Positions 44,027-53,659 are shown, counted from the stretch's first letter. The stretch is DNA of 64,000 bases from FEB-25 sp963822175 (GCA_963822175.1 CAWGGJ010000008.1:620001-684000); one strand, 5' to 3'. Notes: generated by a model not told the origin, from the letters alone. A program made the numbers and translations.

Positions 44027-45307
44027 TTAGTCTTGATCTTCGTTTAAGGTTTCGAGGAAAGTCAGATTATTATCAGTCCTGGATAGACGCTGCAGGATTG
44101 CCTCAGTTCCGGTAGCTGGATCCATTCCAGCCCCGAAAGGTGGTGCTGCAATCATCTGGTCATACATACGGCGCATCAACCAAACACGCGGGGTAAGATC
44201 AGGCCCAAGTAATAACTCTTCACGTCGGGTTGATGACCGTTCAATATCAATTGCAGGGAAGACCCGGCGTTCCTGTAATCGGCGCGAAAGCAAAAGCTCC
44301 ATATTCCCAGTTCCCTTGAATTCTTCATAAACTACATCATCCATGCGTGAACCTGTATCAACTAAACAGGTGGCGATAATGGTAAGGGAACCCCCCTCTT
44401 CAATATTACGGGCGGCACCAAAGAAGCGCTTGGGTGGATAAAGGGCGGATGGGTCGATACCACCGGATAATGTCCGCCCGGAAGGGGTGACAACCAAATT
44501 ATATGCCCGGGCTAAACGAGTAATAGAATCCATTAGAATAACAACATCCCGCCCTGTTTCCACAATGCGCTTTGCGCGTTCCAAAGCCATCTCGGCAACC
44601 CGCACGTGTGAGGTCACTGGTTCGTCAAATGTTGAGGATATCACTTCAGCATCAACTGAGCGGTCCATATCGGTGACTTCTTCAGGACGCTCACCGATCA
44701 ATGCGACCATTAGATAGACATCTGGGTGGTTGGTTGATATTGCATTGGCAAGCTGCTTTAGAATGGTAGTCTTCCCTGCCTTGGGAGGTGAAACGATCAG
44801 ACCACGCTGCCCGCGTCCAATTGGGGTGACCATGTCGATCAAACGCGTCGCCAGGGTATGTCGATCAGTTTCCAAATTAAAGCGCTTATCAGGGAAAATT
44901 GGTGTCAGGCTTTCAAATGCAGGTCGGTTGCGAACCTCTTCAGGATCAATACCATTGACGGTTTCTACTTTGAGCAAACCGTAATGTTTTTCTGACTCCC
45001 GCGGGGGTCTGACATGACCAATGATCAGGTCACCATCCCGTAGACTATATCTACAAATCTGAGATTGAGATACATAGACATCAAATGCTCCAGGCTGATA
45101 ATGACCTGATCGCAAAAATCCCATCCCATCACTCATGATTTCCAAGATTCCTCCACGCAGCTCAAGGCCATCTCTCTCAGCTTCAGCTTGCTGGATTTTT
45201 AGAATGAGATCATCTTTCTTTAATCGATTGGCACTTGGAACGTTGAGGTCCCTGGCGATCTGTCGGAGACGATCCAGGGGTGTGGTTTGTAATTCAATTA
45301 CTTTCAT
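44027..45307 (-). CDS. rho: Transcription termination factor Rho
   Basis: RNA-dependent hexameric ATPase, 426 residues. An N-terminal helix-extended-helix domain (KVIELQTTPLDRLRQIARDL) and the RNA-binding cold-shock-like domain (GILEIMSDGMGFLRSGHYQP) precede the ATPase domain. That has Walker A SPPKAGKTT, Walker B VILMDSITRLARAYN, and the Q-loop/R-loop GSLTIIATCLVDTGSRMDDV. It has its own consensus promoter (45462-45490) with a leader of about 150 bases, suiting the common autoregulation of rho. Confidence 0.97.
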   Translation of the reverse strand: MKVIELQTTPLDRLRQIARDLNVPSANRLKKDDLILKIQQAEAERDGLELRGGILEIMSDGMGFLRSGHYQPGAFDVYVSQSQICRYSLRDGDLIIGHVRPPRESEKHYGLLKVETVNGIDPEEVRNRPAFESLTPIFPDKRFNLETDRHTLATRLIDMVTPIGRGQRGLIVSPPKAGKTTILKQLANAISTNHPDVYLMVALIGERPEEVTDMDRSVDAEVISSTFDEPVTSHVRVAEMALERAKRIVETGRDVVILMDSITRLARAYNLVVTPSGRTLSGGIDPSALYPPKRFFGAARNIEEGGSLTIIATCLVDTGSRMDDVVYEEFKGTGNMELLLSRRLQERRVFPAIDIERSSTRREELLLGPDLTPRVWLMRRMYDQMIAAPPFGAGMDPATGTEAILQRLSRTDNNLTFLETLNEDQD

Positions 45308-45841
45308 ATGGTATCTTCTCTAAAGTAAAAATTTTGGATTTACACGATAATCTTTTAGGTCTAACCACAGCCTAATATCACATAATTATATAAATCGAGG
45401 GCAGAAGTCAGATAAGTAAATAAGGCTAGTTACTGGTAATGGGGGGAAATTTAACAAGTAGATTATAGCATGTATACGTGATTTATGCAATCATTTCGCA
45501 AAGCATTTTGCTAATAAATTTGTGTATTTTATCCCAATGAAGTTTATTATCCTATCATGCTTATAAGTAGATATTGCAATTTAAAAGTATTCACGCTTCA
45601 AAGAAGACTAGCTTCGTCTTGCTTGCAGTAGGACGATATTTCCGCAATATAACCAATTATCTTCAGTTTTGAATTCTTTTTTTGGATTTAATAATTTCTC
45701 GAGACTTTAACACCATGAAAAAAATGAATTCGTTGGTTATTGAAGTATTTAATCATAGACAGTTAAATTGATTAATACCAGCTATTGCTTAACATCGAAA
45801 ATTTGAAAATATTCCGATACTTTCCATTCCACATATACGGG
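45308..45841. other. Gene-free region between rho and the OsmC operon, 534 bases
   Basis: AT-rich, with the rho promoter and leader at its left end (45308-45490). A weak 5-bp hairpin (AAGAC / GTCTT) lies near 45605-45625. No open frame with a plausible ribosome binding site was seen. No DnaA box (TTATCCACA) was found by eye. The right end (about 45700-45841) would hold the 3' end of the OsmC transcript; no clear terminator is visible. Confidence 0.5.
45462..45490 (-). promoter_or_regulatory. Sigma-70-type promoter of rho
   Basis: On the minus strand TTGCAT (45490-45485) and a perfect TATAAT (45467-45462) are 17 bases apart. It points at rho and gives a leader of about 150 bases. Confidence 0.75.
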
Positions 45842-46267
45842 TTAATTTACATCTTTTATTGTATATTTATGCTCAATTTTACAGGCTTTGCTTAGCATCG
45901 CCTGTGCGGGACAGTATTTTGTTGCGGATAACTCAATTGATCGTTCAACTGCAGCTGGATCAATGTTACGCCCTTCTACGATATATTCAAGGAATATGTG
46001 CGTAAAGACTTTTGGAAACTCATCTGCTCGCTCTGCCCTTACCTGAACCTCGAAAGCAGTCACATCCTGTCTCTTTTTCTTCAGGATGGAGATCGTGTCC
46101 ATGCCTGTACATCCAGCCAAACCAATCGCAATCAATTCCATTGGTCTAAATCCAGTATTTTCACCTCCGGCCGATGCTTCACCATCCAATGGCAAGGTGA
46201 AATCACTTTCGCCGACCCCGGTAAAGGATAATTTATCATTCCAAATGACTTTTACAACCATAATCAT
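45842..46267 (-). CDS. OsmC/YhfA-family protein (thiol peroxidase-like)
   Basis: A 141-residue OsmC-like protein. Both active-site cysteines are present: Cys in AIGLAGCTGMD (near residue 53) and Cys in SATKYCPAQAML (near residue 125), consistent with hydroperoxide reduction. No selenocysteine is used here. It overlaps the TlpA-like gene by four bases and is the last gene of the operon: disulfide oxidoreductase - TlpA - OsmC. It probably handles peroxides or reactive sulfur together with those partners. Confidence 0.87.
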   Translation of the reverse strand: MIMVVKVIWNDKLSFTGVGESDFTLPLDGEASAGGENTGFRPMELIAIGLAGCTGMDTISILKKKRQDVTAFEVQVRAERADEFPKVFTHIFLEYIVEGRNIDPAAVERSIELSATKYCPAQAMLSKACKIEHKYTIKDVN

Positions 46268-46812
46268 TGCTCCAGAAGTGGGGTCACATATTTTTCTAAC
46301 ATTTCCCGGTTAATTGGGCCTGTCCATGCAAGAATAACATTTCCATTGCGATCTATAACATACGAGCTTGGCAAATTCTCGTTTTTAAATGAAATCAAAG
46401 ATTTCGTATTTGGATCCAACAAAACTGGGAAGGTTAATTCGTATTCCTCTGCAAATTTTACTACCTCTTCTTTGGGATCTCCTGCTTCAATCCCGAGTAA
46501 CATAAATCCTTGTTCCGAATGCTCCTTATAGTACCTGGATAAGGTTGGCATTTCTGCTTTGCACGGAGGACACCACGTTGCCCAGTTGTTAATTAATATA
46601 ATTTGATCTCGAAAATCTGAGATTGTTACTTGCTCTCCGTTGATATTATTCAGTGTCAGATCCGGGGCAGGATAATTTACTTCTGATGGAATGACGGTGT
46701 AATCAGATGATATTCCATCAACTGAAATTAATTTGGCTGCGACCAATCCTAAAACGATCAGACCAACGCCAATTAATATCAGTGGGATATAATAACTGAA
46801 CCCTTTTTTCAT
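46264..46812 (-). CDS. TlpA/ResA-like membrane-anchored thioredoxin
   Basis: About 182 residues: an N-terminal membrane anchor (YYIPLILIGVGLIVLGLVAA), then a thioredoxin-fold domain with the motif NNWATWCPPCKAEMP. It would act outside the membrane in reducing disulfides or in cytochrome maturation. The ATG at 46812 is chosen over ATG 46833 because AAGGA lies just in front of it. It is the middle gene of the thiol-redox operon, 33 bases after the preceding stop. Confidence 0.85.
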   Translation of the reverse strand: MKKGFSYYIPLILIGVGLIVLGLVAAKLISVDGISSDYTVIPSEVNYPAPDLTLNNINGEQVTISDFRDQIILINNWATWCPPCKAEMPTLSRYYKEHSEQGFMLLGIEAGDPKEEVVKFAEEYELTFPVLLDPNTKSLISFKNENLPSSYVIDRNGNVILAWTGPINREMLEKYVTPLLEQ

Positions 46813-46845
46813 TTTTCCTTTTTGCATAACCATATTACTTGAAAC

Positions 46846-47517
46846 CTACAAATTAGCTACCCGGCTTATTTCCTGAAGAAGATCATCTTCGGGTATTGCA
46901 CCCACTACAACCCCTTTACCATTATTTATCGTAGTCTGAGGCACACCGCTGACATTATAATGCATTGAAAGTTCGTAAAACTCATTTGCAGAGACCATTT
47001 CAGCTGTAATATTGGGATTTTCCATTGCCAATTGATGGGCAAGCACCACGGCTTGCGGACAGTATGGTCAGGTTGGTGTTGCAAATACTTTTAGATTTAT
47101 GGGGCTTTTCAAATTGCGGAGTGTATTTCGCGTCTCTGATTTTAACCCCGAATCACGCCGTGAGACTAAAAGGATTGCCTGAATTAGCGAGCTAAATTCA
47201 TAACCTGAAGGTTGACCAGCAAAACGTATCCCATAATCAATAACTTCATCTGGTTCATGTCCGGCAATTACAATGCTGGGGGCAAGATCAACGTCATATT
47301 GTTGTGCCGTTTGAGGATCCTCATCAATACTGTATGCTTTAAGGAAAATTATTTTTGATAAATTGGAGAGTTCTTCCAATAATATTTTGGTATCTTCACA
47401 GGTATCACAGAAATCAGGTTTTGAAAATAAAATAATTTCTACTGGATGCACCAATTGGGCATCAAATATTTCCATGATTTGTTTTTCTAAATCTTCGTTA
47501 AGCACCTTGTCAGGCAT
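46846..47517 (-). CDS. Protein disulfide oxidoreductase, probable selenoprotein (in-frame UGA = Sec150)
   Basis: A two-domain thioredoxin-fold protein of 223 residues if UGA at 47070-47068 is read as selenocysteine. Domain 1 has a C-x-x-C site, DFCDTCED (Cys37, Cys40). Domain 2 starts near residue 125, and its active site reads VFATPT-U-PYCPQAVVLAHQ, that is U-P-Y-C with Cys153. Related glutaredoxin-like PDO proteins have CPYC there. The later GVPQTTIN supplies the cis-proline. The frame is continuous: no base is missing, unlike the frameshifted genes elsewhere in the window. A hairpin with SECIS geometry follows. The start ATG has GAGGAG six bases upstream. It is first in the operon with TlpA and OsmC. 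If UGA is a true stop, a 149-residue protein without the second site results. Confidence 0.82.
47039..47056 (-). promoter_or_regulatory. Bacterial SECIS-like hairpin downstream of the UGA
   Basis: In the mRNA, 11 bases after UGA, GCAAGC (47056-47051) pairs perfectly with GCUUGC (47044-47039) around the six-base loop CGUGGU. The UGA-to-loop distance is 17 bases and a G is in the first two loop positions, as in known bacterial SECIS elements bound by SelB. The hairpin lies inside the coding sequence, as expected for bacteria. SelB recognition is an inference. Confidence 0.65.
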
Positions 47518-47602
47518 ATTTCTCCTCGTATATAATTTAGTGGTGGCTATTTTCTTACTATATTATGATGCTTGATCGTGTGATTCGTTACATATAATAA
47601 AT

Positions 47603-47632
47603 TTATGCAATCCTTGTGTGTGGTGTTATAAT
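47603..47632 (+). promoter_or_regulatory. Possible promoter of the sortase gene
   Basis: A perfect TATAAT at 47627-47632, 62 bases before the sortase ATG. The best -35 match (TTATGC, 18 bases upstream) is weak, so only the -10 box is convincing. Confidence 0.3.
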
Positions 47633-47694
47633 ATTTTAAGGTATACGTGATTTATTATTCCTTCTTCGCTTAATCGGAGACATCAAAGGTTAGG

Positions 47695-49446
47695 ATGGAT
47701 AAACTTTCGAAAGCTAACAACAGGCCATTGATATTTATCCTGGGATTATTAATGTTGGGGGTTTTGCTGCTTATTCCGTTATCTGTGTCCTATGCCGAAG
47801 GTATTGTCAATCAAGGGATGATGCAAGGATTTGGCGATCCGAATGATGGCTCCACAATAAGACATTCATTCCTTCTTACTGATACAGTAACAGCAACTCC
47901 GACAATAACTCAAACTCTCACCCAGACACCCACGGATCTGCCAACCTTAACCGCCTCCCCAACCGAAACAGTATCTCAAACTATAACAGCATCCCCAACC
48001 TTGACTGCCACTCCAACTGCAACAACAGCCCCAACCGAGACTGGGACATCTACACCAATTACTACGGGAACAGAAACTGCGACAAGTACGCCCACCATCA
48101 AGCCAACACTAACACCAACGGTAACAGGTACTCAGCCTACAAAAACTGCGACCCCAACTGCAACCGGTACTTTGTCAGTTGTTCCTTCATTAAGAGTGCA
48201 GGTTCAGCCAACTGAAGCAAGAATTAATGAAAATTTCACCTTTGCAATTGAAGTGGGTAATATTGGCACTGGAGTTACCACCAACAACGTCGTGATAGAT
48301 GCCTTCCCGACTTATATTGATGTCCTGACTGTGACAACAGGTCGAGGGACAATCACCAAACTAGCTCACTCATTTGTGGTCACCATTGGAGATATCTCTC
48401 CGAATGAGAAGATCACCATTGTTGCAGGCGTAAAAGTAAACGCAACCCTTACCCGCACTGAAACGATAGTGAATGTTGTGACATTGACTTACGATATTGG
48501 CAAGTCTATGACTGCGAGCGTTAATTACAAGGTGATTTACCAGACTTTGCCACCCACGGGTGAGTTGCCTTTGAATTGGCGAGATGGGAAAGTATACTCG
48601 TCCAGCATCGTGCCAGCTGTATTGCTGCTTGTTTTAGGCAGTATCCTACTATTGATAGGGATCTGGTTAAAGGTAACTGGTAAGAAGAACACCTTTTGGA
48701 TGATTACAATTGGAAGTTTATTTGTGATCATTGGATTTGTAATCGGGACATCAGCCTTGGGGATACTGCAATCGTTTCAACAAGCAAATCAAGACGAGTT
48801 TACTCCCACGGAAAGTGGCAGCCTTGCTCTAGCTCAACCGGAAGAACCAGCGGAGACTAATATACCTAGACTTCCTGCTTCAGCGTACTCAACACCGGAA
48901 GCAGTACCAATTGTCACCTTACCTAATTATCCCATTCCAACACCTGTGATCACGATAACTCCAAAGCCAGGGGAATCAGGACCGGATACCAGCCCGATAG
49001 TGCGGATAGCAATCCCTGGCATTCTGCTAGATACAGAAGTTAAATATGTTCCTTATGATGGCGTCAGCTGGTTGATATCTGGCTTACGGGAGGAGGTTGC
49101 ATGGATGGGCAATACCTCCTGGCCTGGATTAGGTGGAAATACCGGTCTTGCTGGTCATGTGACTGTTGCTGGAATGGGAGATGGACCGTTTCGTCACCTG
49201 GACCAGTTAACCGCTGGTGAGGTTGTTATCCTCTACACAGAGAACAATGCTTATACCTATACGGTTAGGGAGAGTCGTATTACTGATGATGGAGATATGT
49301 CGGTAACGCTGGCAACAAATAACCCACAAATTACGCTGATCACCTGTGTGAATTGGGATCAGGAAAGTCATACATACCTAAACAGATTGGTCGTTTTTGC
49401 TGATTTGGTTCGAACAGATCCGATCAGGATGGGCACGGCGCCATAA
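47695..49446 (+). CDS. Sortase fused to a stalk with its own LPxTG-like motif
   Basis: A 583-residue exported protein. A signal/TM segment (about residues 10-33) is followed by a 100-residue Thr/Pro-rich stalk and a DUF11-like Ig domain (about 165-280). Next come LPPTG at residues 285-289, a TM pair (about 303-360), another Pro-rich linker and a sortase domain (about 440-580). The catalytic residues are His488 (LAGHVTV), Cys551 (LITCVNWD) and Arg564 (LNRLVV). It is thus both a possible substrate and an enzyme. Sortases of this LAGH/TCVN type are usual in Chloroflexota and Actinobacteria. Ends at a strong terminator. Confidence 0.85.
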   Translation: MDKLSKANNRPLIFILGLLMLGVLLLIPLSVSYAEGIVNQGMMQGFGDPNDGSTIRHSFLLTDTVTATPTITQTLTQTPTDLPTLTASPTETVSQTITASPTLTATPTATTAPTETGTSTPITTGTETATSTPTIKPTLTPTVTGTQPTKTATPTATGTLSVVPSLRVQVQPTEARINENFTFAIEVGNIGTGVTTNNVVIDAFPTYIDVLTVTTGRGTITKLAHSFVVTIGDISPNEKITIVAGVKVNATLTRTETIVNVVTLTYDIGKSMTASVNYKVIYQTLPPTGELPLNWRDGKVYSSSIVPAVLLLVLGSILLLIGIWLKVTGKKNTFWMITIGSLFVIIGFVIGTSALGILQSFQQANQDEFTPTESGSLALAQPEEPAETNIPRLPASAYSTPEAVPIVTLPNYPIPTPVITITPKPGESGPDTSPIVRIAIPGILLDTEVKYVPYDGVSWLISGLREEVAWMGNTSWPGLGGNTGLAGHVTVAGMGDGPFRHLDQLTAGEVVILYTENNAYTYTVRESRITDDGDMSVTLATNNPQITLITCVNWDQESHTYLNRLVVFADLVRTDPIRMGTAP

Positions 49447-49463
49447 TCCATAAATGATGGGAC

Positions 49464-49494
49464 AAAAGCACTGGATTCACTATCCAGTGCTTTT
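49464..49494 (+). terminator. Intrinsic terminator of the sortase gene (bidirectional)
   Basis: A 13-bp perfect inverted repeat (AAAAGCACTGGAT / ATCCAGTGCTTTT, loop TCACT) followed by TT on the plus strand, making a run of six T at 49491-49496. It also has U-rich ends on the minus strand and stops just beside the TAA of the amidohydrolase gene, so it serves both convergent genes. Confidence 0.92.
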
Positions 49495-51091
49495 TTAATC
49501 CATCACCGAGAATACCCATTCACCAGCAACCATCGTAGCAGTTGGTTTGATGTTTTTCAGCTCATCGGGTGGACAATTATATGGATCTTTGTTCAGTATT
49601 ACTAAATCTGCCAGGAAACCAGGGGCAAGCTTTCCCAGACAGTCTTCCATGCATGCTGCATATGCAGGTCCAGCAGTAAAAGCAAGGATCGCTTCTGCGA
49701 TGCTCAGGCGTTGTTCTGGGTACCAACCCTGTTCTGAGGGTGCGCCATCGGTGCGACGACGAGTGACAGCAGCATGTAGGCCTAAAAACGGATCGGGGGA
49801 TTCGACGGGTGCGTCAGACCCAAATACCAGTGAACTACCATGCGTTAGGAGCTCTCGCCAGGCATAAGCAAATTTAGATCGCTTTCCCCAAAATCGATCT
49901 GCCATTAACATATCTGAAGTGGCGTGGATGGGCTGCATAGAGGCGATGATATTCAGGTTTGAGATCCGTTCGATATCATCAGGATGGATGACCTGGACAT
50001 GCTCAATGCGGTGACGAAGCTGGTGTTTCGATCGAGACGATATGAGGTCTTCATATTTTCTCAACTGCGCATAGGCGTTCAAAACTTCATGATTGGCGCG
50101 ATCTCCGATGGCATGAACGGCAAGGCTGATGCCATTGGACGCTGCCTGGCGACCATACTCAAACAATTCCTCAGCATCCAACGTCAAGATTCCGCGATTC
50201 TGAGGATCATCCTCATAGGGCTGAAGCATGGCAGCGGTGCGTGGACCAAGTGCGCCATCGGCAAACAATTTTAACGCTCCAACACGCAGCATATCATCAC
50301 CAAAACCAGAACGTAATCCCAAGTCAATGGCATCAGGTAAATTCGCCAGGGGAATGCTCTTAGTGATGCGGAGTTTTAATTTTTTTTCTGCATGGATAAC
50401 TTGGAGAGCAGAAAAACATCGCCTTTGGTCAAAATCATGGACTCCAGTAAGCCCCATTTTCCATAGAATGGGTTGGGCTGATTGAATGGAATTAACTACC
50501 TGGACCAAACTGGGTTCTGGTATGGCCCTATTGATGATTTCCATTGCTGATTCGAATACGATACCATCGGGTTCGCCATTGCGATGTCCGTCCAATGCGT
50601 CCACCAGGAGGGTCGGGTGTATTGTGATCAATTCCCGCTAAATTTAAAGCTTGTGTATTCACCCAGCCACAGTGAAGAGATTTGTGTGTAAGGTAAATTG
50701 GATTTTGTGGAGCAATTTCATCAAGCTGATTTGCTGACCCATATCCTTCTGCCCAACGATTTTGATTCCATCCATGACCCAATACCCAATCACCCATCGG
50801 TGTTTGCATTGTTCGAATTGCCACCCTTTGGATGCATTCCCCCTGCGTGACGGTCTCGCAATCAACTCGTTGCATACTGAGGGCATAACTTTCCAGGTGC
50901 ATATGAGCGTCAGTTAGACCTGGGATGATTGATTGACCGTGAAGGTTTAAAATATTTCTGGTGGAGAAAGAATCTTTGATTTCTGCATCTGATCCAACAG
51001 CCAATACGCGATCATTGTCGATCGCAATTGCCGTTGCAATGGGCTGTGCTGGATTTTGAGTAAGGATATTGGCGTTGAAAATAACAAGCAT
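49495..51091 (-). CDS. YtcJ-like amidohydrolase (one single-base frameshift)
   Basis: A metal-dependent amidohydrolase of the Amidohydro_3 family, about 530 residues when joined. N-terminal frame: the strand start MLVIFNANILT, PGLTDAHMHLESYAL (metal-binding His-x-His), GHGWNQNRW. C-terminal frame: LFADGALGPRTAAML, SLAVHAIGDRANHEVLNAY, RHRIEHVQVIHPDD and FGSDAPVESPDPFLGLHAAV. They join if one of the two C at 50588-50589 (GG on the coding strand) is removed, giving RIGRHRNGEPDGIVFE. No gene loss is implied. Substrates in the family are amides or exo-N-acyl compounds; not assigned. Confidence 0.85.
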
Positions 51092-51102
51092 ATCAGATGG
51101 GG

Positions 51103-51981
51103 TCAGTCGGTTTGACCAAGTATGCGTAAGATGATTGCGTCCAATTCCTCATCGGAATAGTAATGGATTACCAATGTCCCACCCTGTTTGCGTGGGTGTA
51201 GATTTACCCTTGTACCCAATCGTTGACGCAATCTTTCCTCCAGGTAGGTTACATCTGGTTTTGGATTGATTTTTGTTTCTGCTGGTGGACGTTGGCCAAG
51301 TAATTTACGTACTAAATCTTCTGTCTTGCGAACATTTAATTCGTGTTTGATGATGGTTTGCAATGCTGCTGATTGTGCCTGGGTGGTTGGTAAACTGAGC
51401 AAGACACGTGCATGCCCTTCACTGATATCACCATTAGCAAGAGATTGGCGCACATCTTCAGGGAGTTTAAGCAGGCGTAATGTATTTGTGATCGATACGC
51501 GGCTTTTTCCTAATTGTTGCGCGATCTGCTCATGTGACAGGTTGAAATCATCTGCCAGCTGGCGATAGGCTTCTGCTGCTTCAAGAGGGGTGAGGTCAGT
51601 CCGCTGGACATTTTCGATCAGCGCCAGCTCGAGAAGTTTTTGTTCAGAAGCTTCTCGAATGAGCACAGGGACGGAATCCAAGCCAGCAAGACCAGCGGCC
51701 AATAGACGACGCTCGCCAGCGATTAGTGTGTATTTACCTGCATCATCACCAGGTGTGACGATGAGTGGCTGCAGGATGCCATTCTCACGAATGGATGCAG
51801 CCAGCTCTGCAAGTTCCTCCTGGTCCATTTGAGAACGTGGCTGGCGCGGATTGCGGTTTATGGCTGTGATGGGTAATAATTCATAGCCACTGGATGGAGT
51901 TACAGGCAGGGATTCAGGAGTAAAATCTCCACTGGGGATCAGGGCATCAAGCCCTCTACCAAGACCGGTCTTTTTTGTCAT
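51103..51981 (-). CDS. parB: Chromosome-partitioning protein ParB
   Basis: A 292-residue ParB/Spo0J. The N-terminal KTGLGRGLDALIP is typical. The ParB/Srx CTPase domain has the ITAINRNPRQPRS strand and the GERRLLAAGLAG box (GERR). The helix-turn-helix LSHEQIAQQLGKSRVSITNT follows, then a C-terminal dimer domain. Its ATG overlaps the stop of parA by four bases. No parS site (TGTTTCACGTGAAACA) was found in the window by eye. Confidence 0.95.
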   Translation of the reverse strand: MTKKTGLGRGLDALIPSGDFTPESLPVTPSSGYELLPITAINRNPRQPRSQMDQEELAELAASIRENGILQPLIVTPGDDAGKYTLIAGERRLLAAGLAGLDSVPVLIREASEQKLLELALIENVQRTDLTPLEAAEAYRQLADDFNLSHEQIAQQLGKSRVSITNTLRLLKLPEDVRQSLANGDISEGHARVLLSLPTTQAQSAALQTIIKHELNVRKTEDLVRKLLGQRPPAETKINPKPDVTYLEERLRQRLGTRVNLHPRKQGGTLVIHYYSDEELDAIILRILGQTD

Positions 51982-52787
51982 TCTGAGCTCACTAATGTCT
52001 GGAGGGTTTCTGTAATCAGGACACCATCACCAACCAGGATTTCGCGCGCCAGGTTGGAATACGCGATCGCACCATTAGATCCAGGAGCATAAACCGAGAT
52101 TGGTTGCCCATAGGAAGGTGCTTCTGCCAGGCGGACTGAGCGCGGAATTATGGTGTTGAAAACCTGGCTTGGAAAATGACGATTTATCTCATTCACAACA
52201 TCTGCACTGAGCTTTGTGCGAACATCAAACATAGTTAATACTACCCCACGTACGCGTAAATTGGGGAATATGGCAGAACGGATGCGTGACAGGGTCTGGT
52301 TCAGTTGACCGATACCTTCCAAAGCAAGGTATTCACACTGAACCGGGATGATGACACCATCCTTGGCAGCCACAACGCCATTCAGGGTCAACAAACCAAG
52401 GGACGGTGGGCAATCTATGAGAATGTAATCATATCGCTCGGTCAGTGGGTGGAGCGCTTCCCTGAGGCGAGTTTCACGGGAGATGACCGATACCAGCTCT
52501 ACTTCGGCACCCGCAAGCGCAGGTGAGGATGGGAGGAGTGAAAGCTTTAATCTCTGGTTGTACAAGATATTATTAATGGCTGGAGAGGCTCCAATGACCA
52601 CATCATAGATGCTATTTTTTACTGATTGTTTATCGATACCGAGGCAGGACGAAGCATTTGCCTGTGGGTCAAGATCCACCAGCAGGATGCGCTGATCAAA
52701 AGTTGCCAGGAATGCACCCAGGTTGACTGCTGTCGTAGTCTTACCGACACCACCTTTCTGGTTAGCAATCGTATATATCCGGCCCAT
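51978..52787 (-). CDS. parA: Chromosome-partitioning ATPase ParA/Soj
   Basis: A 269-residue deviant Walker A ATPase: KGGVGKTTTAVNLGA at residues about 11-25, the DLDPQANASS box, and Walker B-like YDYILIDCPPSLGLLTLN. It works with ParB in origin segregation. Its ATG shares a base with the stop of the PfkB kinase gene (52787), so the kinase, parA and parB are translated together. Confidence 0.96.
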   Translation of the reverse strand: MGRIYTIANQKGGVGKTTTAVNLGAFLATFDQRILLVDLDPQANASSCLGIDKQSVKNSIYDVVIGASPAINNILYNQRLKLSLLPSSPALAGAEVELVSVISRETRLREALHPLTERYDYILIDCPPSLGLLTLNGVVAAKDGVIIPVQCEYLALEGIGQLNQTLSRIRSAIFPNLRVRGVVLTMFDVRTKLSADVVNEINRHFPSQVFNTIIPRSVRLAEAPSYGQPISVYAPGSNGAIAYSNLAREILVGDGVLITETLQTLVSSE

Positions 52788-53635
52788 TAAAGAACCTCAA
52801 TCGAATATTCCTTGACTTCTTCAGGGCTGGGTATGCCATCCAACCCCACGCGGGTTACCGAAGAAGATGCAACTTGGTTGGCAAAGCGGGCAGATTCCCA
52901 AGGATCTCGTGTTAGATATAGGCGGATGAAGAAAGCAGCAGCAAAGATATCCCCTGCACCCGTAGAATCAACCTCTTCCACCTGGGATGGTCTGAACCTA
53001 CGCACATCACCGTTCCAGTAAACTCTTGCACCGGCGGGCCCTTCTGTCACTACCAGCACTCGAGAAGCCGAGGCTAATTCTTCTATCCGGGACTCGTCTC
53101 CTTGAACGTCGTGTATGCTTAGGATGGCTGCACCGGATTGCTGTAAGGTAAACGCAGCTTCAGGCCATTCGGAATGGCGGACATGTCCAGCATTGTCCCA
53201 TCTACGCATCCAACCTTGAGGGGTGACACCGACCAGGGAGGTAGGGAAGTGCCTGACCAAACCCGGTTCAACTTCCTGGGCTACAGGACCCAGGTGCACG
53301 ATGGGTGCCTGTCTCCACGGTTCAGGAATCATGTGGTAGTCCAATCGTGGAGCAACACTGTGAATAATTTGGATACGACCTTCTTCGGTGTAAATATTTT
53401 CAAAAGTCGTCGATTGATCGGAGGGGTAATTTATTATTGGGATAGGTCTCAAGTTACCCAACGGTAGTTCTGCTCCCCAAGAGGTGACAATACCAACTCG
53501 TAGACCTAAAGCATGCGCAGTTAAACCTGAATATGCTGCTGTACCTCCTAGGCGTGGTCCTGCTGGAGTTAGATCTATTGTTAAATGGCCAATAACGAGG
53601 TAATTAATAGGTTCCAAAGGGGAGAGGCTGAACAT
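52787..53635 (-). CDS. PfkB-family carbohydrate/nucleoside kinase
   Basis: A 282-residue kinase of the ribokinase family. The first signature region is GGTAAYSGLTAHALGLRVGI near residue 30 (the family has GGxxxN), and the second, catalytic signature is VDSTGAGDIFAAAFFI with the Asp base near residue 230. The sugar or nucleoside is not predictable. It is the first gene of the parA-parB operon, which is unusual, as rsmG or other genes are typical neighbours there. Confidence 0.82.
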   Translation of the reverse strand: MFSLSPLEPINYLVIGHLTIDLTPAGPRLGGTAAYSGLTAHALGLRVGIVTSWGAELPLGNLRPIPIINYPSDQSTTFENIYTEEGRIQIIHSVAPRLDYHMIPEPWRQAPIVHLGPVAQEVEPGLVRHFPTSLVGVTPQGWMRRWDNAGHVRHSEWPEAAFTLQQSGAAILSIHDVQGDESRIEELASASRVLVVTEGPAGARVYWNGDVRRFRPSQVEEVDSTGAGDIFAAAFFIRLYLTRDPWESARFANQVASSSVTRVGLDGIPSPEEVKEYSIEVL

Positions 53636-53659
53636 GGATAAATTATACCTGAAACCAAA

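Noticed and set aside
45308..45841. A hidden RNA gene in the long gap after rho
   Set aside because: Only a weak 5-bp hairpin and the rho promoter were found; no cloverleaf or strong stem supports an RNA gene.
47878..48180. Thr/Pro-rich coding repeats as a DNA repeat element
   Set aside because: It is low-complexity stalk coding sequence of the sortase protein with varied codons; similar stalks are in other secreted proteins here.
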